A stretch of 5,743 nucleotides of DNA from Clostridia bacterium (lineage in GTDB: Bacteria > Bacillota > Clostridia > Oscillospirales > Acutalibacteraceae). The notes beneath the pieces were generated by a model. The model had not been told where the DNA came from, made no database searches, and worked only from the letters and a program-made list of their open reading frames with translations. Positions 1 through 4,937 of the stretch are shown piece after piece; the first letter of the stretch is position 1, and each line of letters opens with the position of its first letter. The DNA is taken from assembly GCA_017437165.1 (NCBI GenBank), contig JAFSBS010000194.1, positions 1 through 5,743 of the forward strand. Reading direction: 5' to 3'. The translations under genes were made by a program, and so were the position numbers.

Positions 1-684
1 AATTCTTATTTCTCCTGCATATTCAGGAAGATAAAACACCCTTGCAAAATAATCGCCTTTTCGATGCAATTCTGTTCTTTTTTCGCGATATTCATAAAGC
101 AACTTACTTGCGTATTTATTTATTGGTAAACAAATCAGCGTTACCAAAACCACGACAACAAGTGCCACTGGATCAATAGTTAAAAGAATTGATGCTATAG
201 TCAAAAATGCAATGACTTCACCAACATAACTCTTAACAGTATTTAACATATAACGGATATTATCTGATGAGTTTTCAATTGACAAAATAAAATCAGCATA
301 ATATTCAGGGCTATCATATTTCGCCATATCTATTGAAGCTGCTTTTTCATAAAGTTTTGACTGAAGTTTTAAATCAAGTTTTTCTCGTTCCCTATGTACA
401 AACAATTCAAAAAATAAAGCGTTGACAGTTTCACCGAACACTAATACACCTAATATCAGACCGATACCTAACAATATTTTTTTAGGATCGCCACCATTGG
501 CAACTTCATCTATAACATATTTAAGACCTATTATTGACACTATCCTACCCGGCAAGGTACATAATGTATGCATTAAAATTTCACCGATAACAAGCCCTGG
601 TGAAATTTTAAACATAACTTTTAAAAGATAGAATACGTTAGATATTGTGCTGTGATTTGTTTTAGTATTATTTGTTTTTTTCAT
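1..684 (-). CDS. ABC exporter half-transporter, N-terminal part (cut by window edge)
   Basis: The frame runs open from ATG at 684 to the window edge, giving 228 residues and no stop. It starts MKKTNNTKTNHS, then has hydrophobic stretches at about residues 28-60, 70-92 and 150-190, separated by a charged stretch (HREREKLDLKLQSKLYEKA, then DMAKYDSPEYYADF). That stretch is typical of the first intracellular loop of type IV ABC exporters. The nucleotide-binding domain would lie beyond position 1, so its Walker motifs cannot be checked. The upstream half-transporter stops at 686, one base before this start, and AAAGGAG at 702-696 sits inside the 3' end of that gene. The two are therefore almost certainly cotranscribed and translationally coupled. 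The pair probably forms a heterodimeric exporter in the cytoplasmic membrane. The substrate is unknown; drug or peptide export are both possible. I did not recognise a specific gene name. Confidence 0.88.
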   Translation of the reverse strand, partial: MKKTNNTKTNHSTISNVFYLLKVMFKISPGLVIGEILMHTLCTLPGRIVSIIGLKYVIDEVANGGDPKKILLGIGLILGVLVFGETVNALFFELFVHREREKLDLKLQSKLYEKAASIDMAKYDSPEYYADFILSIENSSDNIRYMLNTVKSYVGEVIAFLTIASILLTIDPVALVVVVLVTLICLPINKYASKLLYEYREKRTELHRKGDYFARVFYLPEYAGEIRI

Positions 685-685
685 A

Positions 686-2512
686 TCAGCTCACACTCCT
701 TTCAGAATTTTTATAGTTTTCTGCCTGAAGTGTAAACATATTACTGTAAATCCCATTTAATTCCATAAGTTCTTTATGGTTACCGCTTTCTTTTACTGTA
801 CCATCAGATATAACAAATATATTATCTGAAAGCACCGCTGAAGAAAGCCTGTGAGAAATGTAAATTACAGTTTTATCTTTTGTTGCTTTTATAAGATTTT
901 CGTACATCTTATACTCTGCGACAGGGTCAAATGCTGATGATGGTTCATCAAGAATTGCTAAATCTGTATTACTTGCAAATACCCTTGCAACCGCTATTTT
1001 TTGTTGTTCGCCACCTGAAAGTCCAACACCTTTTTCGTCAAACTCACGGGTAATAACGGTGTTTTCTTTTTCAGGTAAATTCTCTACAAAATCGTAAGCA
1101 CCACTATTTTTCATAGCTTCAACTGCTTTTATAAGTTCTTCATTTGTAGTAATTTCTTTACATAAAACATTTTCTGCAACTGAAAGAGCAAACACTTTGT
1201 AGTCCTGAAAAACTGTTGAAACCCTTTTTCTTAAAGAGTCAATATCATACTCTTTGATATTAACACCATTATATAGAATTTCACCGCTATCAACATCATA
1301 AAATCTTAAAAGTAATTTTATAAATGTAGATTTACCTGCACCGTTTTCACCAACTACCGCAACTGTCTGACCTTTTTCTAATTTAAAGTCAAAGTTTTTG
1401 AGTGTCGGTTCTTTTGCTTCAGGATATGTAAACTTAACATTTTTAAATTCGAGTGTTTTAAATTCATCTGCTGTTTTTGTTCCATTTACAACCTTATTTT
1501 CATATTCTAAAAACTCTGCAAGATTTTTAAAATACATAGACTCCCTTTTAACAGTAGAAATACCATCACTTAAATCATTTACAACATCTTTCAAGTTATT
1601 CATAGCTGTAACAATTACAGAAAAATCTGAAAGTGCAAGATTCCTTTTTACAACATAGCGATATGTTGCATAAGCATAAGATGTTGCAACAGGAAGAGCC
1701 ATACCAAAAAGTCCTGTCATCATCTCTAACAGAGCAATTTTATAACCATATTTTTTAATTATTTCTCTGTTTTTATTTACTGCATCTTCAAATCTTTTAT
1801 GAAGAACGCCGTAAACTCCTGATGTTCGCATATCCTTTGAAAATTCCCTTAAATAAATGGTTCTTTTTATATATGCCTTAGAACGTTTGTGAACAGTCAT
1901 TTCTTTATCTTTATTTATATTTAATTTACTTTTCACTCCTTCAAATGCAACGACTACTACGCCGGTTAAAAGCAACAATAACATTTTGGGGTCAACTGAA
2001 ACAACATAAGATACAAGAAATATTCCTGTAAAACCACCTACCACAACACAAGAAAAAGCATAAGCAAAATCATCAAAATGATTATCTGTTATAACTTCGG
2101 TTGCTCTTTTGTATTTATCAAAAAATTCTGGATTATAAAAGCAGTCCATATCAAGGTTTTTCGCTTTTTGAAATATTTTTTCATTCATCTTTTTATAAAA
2201 CACTTTATGTTTTACGCAAGTAAGATAATCAAAATAATTTAATAAAAATTTACCAAGAATTGATAAACCCAAAAAGCACAAGCAAATCTTAACAAACTCG
2301 CTGAATGAAGAACCATTTTCAAGTGCATTTAAAAGATATTTCAAAAATAGTATTTCTTCAATAAAACCAGTAAAAAACCAAAAACCAAACATCGCAATTA
2401 TCCTTGTCATCACAAGTCCTTTGCTATATTTGTTAAGGATTTTCAACCCATAAATAATATCTTTAAAAGTCGATTTTTTCCCTTTCTTTTTAATTAAATT
2501 TTTCCCTTTCAT
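686..2512 (-). CDS. ABC exporter half-transporter (fused membrane and ATPase domains)
   Basis: 608 residues, a normal length for a half-size type IV ABC exporter with an N-terminal membrane domain and a C-terminal ATPase. Hydrophobic segments lie at about residues 32-61, 75-95, 150-192 and 260-290. The ATPase domain holds an aromatic A-loop Tyr (about 363), Walker A GENGAGKST (388-396), Q-loop VFQD (Gln 436), signature LSGGEQQ (498-504), Walker B LAILDE with catalytic Glu (518-523) and H-loop His in YISHRLSS (554). All motifs look canonical, so this subunit should be ATPase-competent. I chose ATG 2512 over the in-frame ATG at 2524 because GGAGG at 2522-2518 lies 5 nt before 2512 and overlaps the upper ATG. 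It lies downstream of a short ORF and a terminator, and its partner half-transporter follows after one base. A heterodimeric multidrug exporter resembling BmrCD is the leading idea; peptide export is the alternative. Confidence 0.93.
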   Translation of the reverse strand: MKGKNLIKKKGKKSTFKDIIYGLKILNKYSKGLVMTRIIAMFGFWFFTGFIEEILFLKYLLNALENGSSFSEFVKICLCFLGLSILGKFLLNYFDYLTCVKHKVFYKKMNEKIFQKAKNLDMDCFYNPEFFDKYKRATEVITDNHFDDFAYAFSCVVVGGFTGIFLVSYVVSVDPKMLLLLLTGVVVVAFEGVKSKLNINKDKEMTVHKRSKAYIKRTIYLREFSKDMRTSGVYGVLHKRFEDAVNKNREIIKKYGYKIALLEMMTGLFGMALPVATSYAYATYRYVVKRNLALSDFSVIVTAMNNLKDVVNDLSDGISTVKRESMYFKNLAEFLEYENKVVNGTKTADEFKTLEFKNVKFTYPEAKEPTLKNFDFKLEKGQTVAVVGENGAGKSTFIKLLLRFYDVDSGEILYNGVNIKEYDIDSLRKRVSTVFQDYKVFALSVAENVLCKEITTNEELIKAVEAMKNSGAYDFVENLPEKENTVITREFDEKGVGLSGGEQQKIAVARVFASNTDLAILDEPSSAFDPVAEYKMYENLIKATKDKTVIYISHRLSSAVLSDNIFVISDGTVKESGNHKELMELNGIYSNMFTLQAENYKNSERSVS

Positions 2513-2517
2513 TAGTA

Positions 2518-2522
2518 CCTCC
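2518..2522 (-). promoter_or_regulatory. Ribosome binding site that fixes the ABC half-transporter start
   Basis: GGAGG on the minus strand, 5 nt upstream of ATG 2512. The longer in-frame ATG at 2524 overlaps this site and has no purine-rich site of its own at normal distance, so the shorter protein is the better model. Confidence 0.75.
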
Positions 2523-2565
2523 ATTTCCGGAAGTTGCTAATTCCCCAAAATCCTGCTCAGGCAGT

Positions 2566-2603
2566 AAAAACAAAAACCCCCGAAAAGTTTTAACTTTCCG
2601 GGG
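2566..2603 (-). terminator. Intrinsic terminator / attenuator between short ORF and ABC genes
   Basis: On the minus strand CCCCGGAAAGTT (2603-2592) pairs with AACTTTTCGGGG (2589-2578), giving 11-12 bp with one G-U pair and a very short loop. TTTTTGTTTTT follows (2576-2566). This is a strong rho-independent terminator. It lies 33 nt after the stop of the 24-codon ORF and about 55 nt before the ABC half-transporter start, inside what must be the leader of the ABC transcript, since no other promoter is evident after it. It should therefore limit ABC expression unless it is bypassed. Its 5' arm is also complementary to part of the short ORF (see the antiterminator entry). Confidence 0.88.
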
Positions 2604-2672
2604 AATAATACTATAAATATAATATGTCTTTACTACTTACGAGCAGAATATGGACACAACAACCGGATAGTT
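2592..2672 (-). promoter_or_regulatory. Candidate antiterminator (ribosome-mediated attenuation)
   Basis: AACTATCCGG (2672-2663, codons 14-17 of the short ORF) can pair with CCGGAAAGTT (2601-2592, the 5' arm of the terminator) at 9 of 10 positions with a 61-nt loop. This would be mutually exclusive with the terminator hairpin. An upstream segment ATGGTT (2699-2694, codons 5-6) can pair with AACTAT (2672-2667) through 6 bp including one G-U, a weak possible protector hairpin. This gives a 1:2, 2:3, 3:4 arrangement as in classical attenuators. A ribosome slowed in the first codons would cover segment 1, free segment 2 and allow readthrough. The complementarity is seen in the sequence; the mechanism is inferred. 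Confidence 0.5.
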
Positions 2673-2711
2673 CATTTTTTCTGTTTTACCTATAACCATA
2701 TAATTCATCAT
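2637..2711 (-). CDS. 24-residue leader peptide or small exported peptide
   Basis: ATG 2711 to TAA 2639-2637 encodes 24 residues: an N-terminal half with lysines around IGKTEK and a hydrophobic C-terminal end PVVVSIFCS with one cysteine. AAAGGAG at 2727-2721 lies 9 nt upstream of the first of two consecutive ATG codons, which is near-ideal spacing. A sigma-A-type promoter with TTGACA lies about 80 bp upstream. A strong terminator follows, then two ABC half-transporters. I do not recognise the peptide family. There is no double-glycine leader and no clear signal peptide, and no modification enzyme is visible here. The gene order matches B. subtilis bmrB upstream of bmrCD, where translation of a leader controls readthrough. 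Base pairing between this ORF and the terminator favours a regulatory leader; a secreted pheromone or bacteriocin-like product is the alternative. Confidence 0.68.
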   Translation of the reverse strand: MMNYMVIGKTEKMNYPVVVSIFCS

Positions 2712-2742
2712 TATGTCCAACTCCTTTCATAAATTTATTTTT

Positions 2743-2754
2743 ACATTCGAATGT
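2743..2754. promoter_or_regulatory. Perfect 12-bp palindrome at predicted transcription start (operator candidate)
   Basis: ACATTCGAATGT is a perfect inverted repeat. It begins about 7 bp after the -10 element of the 2789-2761 promoter, that is, at the predicted transcription start, where a bound repressor would block initiation. No protein can be assigned from sequence. The adjacent XRE regulator is the nearest candidate, but an imported regulator is equally possible. Confidence 0.45.
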
Positions 2755-2760
2755 TTTTTC

Positions 2761-2789
2761 ACAATAACACACTTACCATAATTTGTCAA
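2761..2789 (-). promoter_or_regulatory. Sigma-A-type promoter for short ORF and ABC genes (proximal)
   Basis: TTGACA (2789-2784), 17-bp spacer, TATTGT (2766-2761), preceded by TGT (a TGn extended -10). The predicted start is near 2754, about 43 nt before the short ORF. The -35 is perfect; the -10 matches 4 of 6 but is helped by the TGn. Confidence 0.75.
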
Positions 2790-2843
2790 TAGTCAAGAAG
2801 TCGGATTTTTTAAAATTTCAAAATATTGAATTTGATAACCCAC

Positions 2844-2872
2844 ATTTTACCCCAAATCAGTAGTAAAGTCAA
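2844..2872 (-). promoter_or_regulatory. Second sigma-A-type promoter, upstream (distal)
   Basis: TTGACT (2872-2867), 17-bp spacer, TAAAAT (2849-2844), each 5 of 6 to consensus. It points the same way as the proximal promoter, about 83 bp further upstream. Its spacer is occupied by one copy of the 18-bp direct repeat and the other copy starts just upstream of the -35, so occupancy of the repeats should affect it. Confidence 0.55.
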
Positions 2873-2890
2873 TACCCCAAATTAGTAGTA
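2848..2890. repeat. 18-bp direct repeat pair in the divergent intergenic region
   Basis: TACCCCAAATCAGTAGTA (2848-2865) and TACCCCAAATTAGTAGTA (2873-2890) differ at one base and start 25 bp apart. They flank and overlap the distal leftward promoter and lie 42 bp before the start of the XRE regulator. Direct repeats in this position suggest binding sites for a transcription factor, plausibly the XRE protein itself acting on its own gene and on the leftward unit. The repeat is seen directly; the binding is inferred. Confidence 0.6.
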
Positions 2891-2931
2891 TGTTAAACTC
2901 CATTCAAATAGTACATAGGAGTTGTTTTACT

Positions 2932-3156
2932 ATGCAGTACGTTCAAAGAATACGTGATTTAAGAGAAGATAATGACTTAACACAAACAGAAGTTGCTAAA
3001 ATTTTAAATACAAATCAAAAAGTATATAGCAGATATGAAACAGCCGAAAACGAAATGCCCATAAGACATTTAATTACTCTTTGTAAATTTTACAATGTTT
3101 CTGCTGATTATATTTTAGGATTTACAAATACTCCTCACTCAATCCCGGAAGATTGA
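2932..3156 (+). CDS. Small XRE/Cro-type helix-turn-helix regulator
   Basis: 74 residues, essentially one helix-turn-helix domain: first helix about 2-13 (QYVQRIRDLRED), helix 2 about 17-25 (TQTEVAKIL), recognition helix about 28-36 (NQKVYSRYE), then ENEMPIRHLITLCKFYNVSADYILG, the usual closing motif of this family, and a short polar tail. There is no ligand or peptide-binding domain. Start: an in-frame ATG at 2890 would add 14 residues unlike the family and fall inside the direct repeat. ATG 2932 has AGGAG at 2917-2921 (10 nt away) and places the domain at the N-terminus, as usual. It is divergent from the leader/ABC unit, so control of that unit and of itself is a reasonable inference. I could not find a convincing promoter for it, which could mean a weak or activator-dependent one. 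Confidence 0.85.
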   Translation: MQYVQRIRDLREDNDLTQTEVAKILNTNQKVYSRYETAENEMPIRHLITLCKFYNVSADYILGFTNTPHSIPED

Positions 3157-3165
3157 TTCTATAAT

Positions 3166-3231
3166 AAAAAAATTCTCCCACTACTGCGGGCGACCAAAGG
3201 TCTGCCCCTACCATAGTGGGAGTTTTTTTTT
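3166..3231. terminator. Bidirectional intrinsic terminator between convergent genes
   Basis: CTCCCACTA (3175-3183) pairs perfectly with TAGTGGGAG (3214-3222). The stem is followed by nine T on the plus strand (3223-3231) and by AATTTTTTT on the minus strand (3174-3166 read in reverse). It can therefore end the XRE transcript (stop at 3156) and the NSS transporter transcript (stop at 3299). The loop region holds a second, GC-rich hairpin. Confidence 0.88.
3185..3211. repeat. GC-rich palindromic repeat nested in the terminator
   Basis: Arms GGGCGACC (3188-3195) and GGTCTGCCC (3199-3207) surround AAA and pair with one bulged T. The element is much richer in GC than its surroundings. From memory, similar sequences (GGGGCGACC...GGTCGCCC) recur between genes in many gut Clostridia, so this is probably one copy of a dispersed palindromic repeat. 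One window cannot show copy number. Confidence 0.5.
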
Positions 3232-3257
3232 GTTTCATTTACAATGCCAACGCAGTT

Positions 3258-3300
3258 CCGAAATACCGAATTACGAATTACGCATTACGCATTCCGAATT
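3258..3300. repeat. Tandem 7-bp repeats reaching the NSS stop codon
   Basis: Five contiguous heptamers are visible: CCGAATT (3266-3272), ACGAATT (3273-3279), ACGCATT (3280-3286), ACGCATT (3287-3293) and CCGAATT (3294-3300). A degenerate unit CCGAAATA (3258-3265) precedes them. The last unit overlaps the stop codon of the transporter gene (3299-3301, minus strand). No coding potential is seen in the gap. Replication slippage or a repeat-element edge are possible origins. Confidence 0.65.
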
Positions 3301-4654
3301 AAATTTTTACAATTCCCAACGCATCAAGAACTGATGAAATAAGAATTAAAACAATGCAAATAGGTGCAAAGTATTTTATAACTATTAAGAAAAGTTTCTT
3401 TCTTTTGAATTTACCGGTGAGTTCAATTTCTTCAATAAACATATCAGGTTTTATAATGTAACCAACAAAGATACAAGTTAAAAATGCAACAATTGGCATC
3501 AAAACACTGTTACTTATAAAGTCAAAGAAATCAAGAAAAGCCATTCCTATAATTTTAATATCTTTTAAAGTGCCATAACCAAGAGCAGAAAGTGTACCTA
3601 AAATAACAGAACCTATTAAAACTATAAGTAAAGTCTTGTTTCTCGAAAGACCTGTTTTATCTTTTACAATAGAAACAACTGTTTCCATAAGTGAAATTGA
3701 AGATGTGAGTGCAGCAAAAAGCACCAATATAAAGAATAATAAACCTACTATTGTACCGCCTGCCATACTTTCAAATACTTTTGGAAGTGTAACAAACATA
3801 AGTCCTGGACCTTTGCCCAACGCACTCTCATCACCACCAGAGAAAGCGAAAACAGCAGGGATAATCATTAGACCCGCTAAAAACGCAATACCGGTGTCAA
3901 AAAGTTCAATCTGTTTTACAGAGCCTTCAAGACTTACATCTTTTTTCATATATGAGCCGTAAGTAATCATAATACCCATAGCAAGTGACATTGAGTAGAA
4001 AAGCTGACCCATTGCCGCAAGAACAGTTGTTGCAGAGAATTTTGAAAAATCAGGCATTATATAAAACTTAACACCCTCTAAAGCCCCCGGCATAAACATT
4101 GAGTAACCTGCAATAAATATTGTGAGTACAACAAGTACAGGCATCATAATTTTACTTACTTTTTCAATACCTTTTTCAACACCTAAAAGCACAACCAGTG
4201 CGGTAAGTCCGATATAAATTGCAAACCATAAAAGTGGTTCTGCCGGTGCTGAAATAAATGAATCGAAAAATCCGTCTGTTGCAGCAGATGTAATATTGCC
4301 TGTTATAAATACAGTACAATATTTAATAATCCAACCGCCGATAACAGAATAGTACGGGAGAATTATAATTGGAACTATCGAGCAAAGCCAACCAACAAAT
4401 TTAAACTTTTTATTGAGTTTGCCAAACGCTTCAATTGCACTAACACCTGTTTTTCTGCCTATTGCAATTTCTGCACACATTAAAGCGAAACCGAAAGTGA
4501 GTGCTAAAATGAGATAAACGAGTAAAAATATACCGCCACCATATTTTGCTGCGAGATATGGAAAACGCCAGATATTGCCAAGACCAACCGCAGAACCTGC
4601 AGTAGCGAGAACAAAACCTAATTTACCTGAAAAGGTGCTTCTTTTTTCTGCCAT
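3299..4654 (-). CDS. Sodium-dependent NSS-family amino-acid transporter (LeuT fold)
   Basis: 451 residues with about 11 hydrophobic segments, as in the bacterial members Tyt1 and MhsT rather than the 12 of LeuT. It should import an amino acid with sodium across the cytoplasmic membrane. From ATG 4654 the numbering of the first helix coincides with LeuT: Gly20, Ala22, Val23, Asn27, Arg30 in GSAVGLGNIWRFP. TM3 has PYY (100-102, substrate tyrosine), TM6 FYSMS (219-223), and TM8 FAALTSS (313-319), which supplies Na2-site Thr and Ser. The position aligned with LeuT Asn286 appears to be Asp253 (FDTGIAF). Start: a TTG at 4681 is in frame but falls at the predicted transcription start. ATG 4654 fits the family and has AAGGA about 12 nt upstream, a rather long spacing. 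The substrate cannot be read from sequence; aromatic or branched amino acids are usual for relatives. Confidence 0.93.
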   Translation of the reverse strand: MAEKRSTFSGKLGFVLATAGSAVGLGNIWRFPYLAAKYGGGIFLLVYLILALTFGFALMCAEIAIGRKTGVSAIEAFGKLNKKFKFVGWLCSIVPIIILPYYSVIGGWIIKYCTVFITGNITSAATDGFFDSFISAPAEPLLWFAIYIGLTALVVLLGVEKGIEKVSKIMMPVLVVLTIFIAGYSMFMPGALEGVKFYIMPDFSKFSATTVLAAMGQLFYSMSLAMGIMITYGSYMKKDVSLEGSVKQIELFDTGIAFLAGLMIIPAVFAFSGGDESALGKGPGLMFVTLPKVFESMAGGTIVGLLFFILVLFAALTSSISLMETVVSIVKDKTGLSRNKTLLIVLIGSVILGTLSALGYGTLKDIKIIGMAFLDFFDFISNSVLMPIVAFLTCIFVGYIIKPDMFIEEIELTGKFKRKKLFLIVIKYFAPICIVLILISSVLDALGIVKI

Positions 4655-4688
4655 AATATTTACCATTCCTTTTTTATTCAACTACAAT

Positions 4689-4716
4689 ATTATACATAAA
4701 TATTCCAAAAATACAA
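4689..4716 (-). promoter_or_regulatory. Promoter of the NSS transporter gene
   Basis: A perfect TATAAT (4694-4689) with a poor -35, TTGTAT (4716-4711), 16 bp away. The predicted start is near 4682, about 28 nt before ATG 4654. It lies after the htpG terminator, so the transporter is its own transcription unit. Confidence 0.6.
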
Positions 4717-4763
4717 GTATTATATTTGTATGCTGAAGAAATGACTTATGCGCAAAAATCAGG

Positions 4764-4795
4764 AAAAAGAAAACCCCACCATCATTTTGGTGGGG
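4764..4795 (-). terminator. Intrinsic terminator downstream of htpG
   Basis: CCCCACCA (4795-4788, minus strand) pairs perfectly with TGGTGGGG (4781-4774) across a 6-nt loop. TTTTCTTTTT follows (4773-4764). It ends transcription coming from htpG, whose stop is about 140 nt upstream. On the plus strand the hairpin is not followed by a T run, so it acts leftward only. Confidence 0.82.
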
Positions 4796-4898
4796 CATTT
4801 CTTTGGAAAGAGAAAATGTTTGGTTAGGTTAAGCAACCTTAATGTCTATATATTATATAACAAATCATTTTGTTGCAATTCTTGTGTAAATGTGAACA

Positions 4899-4912
4899 AA
4901 TTGTTAACAATT
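4899..4912. repeat. Perfect 14-bp AT-rich palindrome in the htpG-NSS gap
   Basis: AATTGTTAACAATT is a perfect inverted repeat 26 bp past the htpG stop. It is too far from the NSS promoter (about 185 bp) to be an obvious operator and has no T run to act as a terminator. In such AT-rich DNA it may be chance. The rest of the 4682-4937 gap holds the terminator and promoter listed and no convincing gene. Confidence 0.4.
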
Positions 4913-4937
4913 ATTATTTTTTTGTTAATTCATCTTC

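Noticed and set aside
422..631. 69-codon plus-strand ORF
   Set aside because: It lies fully opposite the ABC half-transporter coding sequence, has a proline/isoleucine-rich antisense-like composition and no ribosome binding site.
1398..1658. 86-codon plus-strand ORF
   Set aside because: Antisense to the clearly coding ABC half-transporter; its composition is that of a shadow frame.
2551..2564. Small CTGC/GCAG hairpin between terminator and ABC start
   Set aside because: A four-bp stem without conserved context; too weak to assign a function.
2899..2912. CCATTCAAATAG resembling the ACATTCGAATGT palindrome
   Set aside because: Only 8 of 12 positions match and symmetry is lost; it is not strong enough to call a second operator.
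2890..2931. Upstream ATG of the XRE gene at 2890
   Set aside because: It would translate the direct repeat and the ribosome binding site of the better start at 2932, and the extra 14 residues do not fit the family.
3636..3962. 108-codon plus-strand ORF
   Set aside because: Antisense to the NSS transporter, whose membrane helices and conserved motifs establish the real frame.
4774..4878. Possible small RNA: TATAAT at 4857-4852 (minus strand), a small AGGTT/AACCT hairpin, then the terminator at 4795-4774
   Set aside because: The only -35-like hexamer (TTGCAA) is 15 bp away, the region is extremely AT-rich so a TATAAT by chance is likely, and the terminator is explained by htpG.
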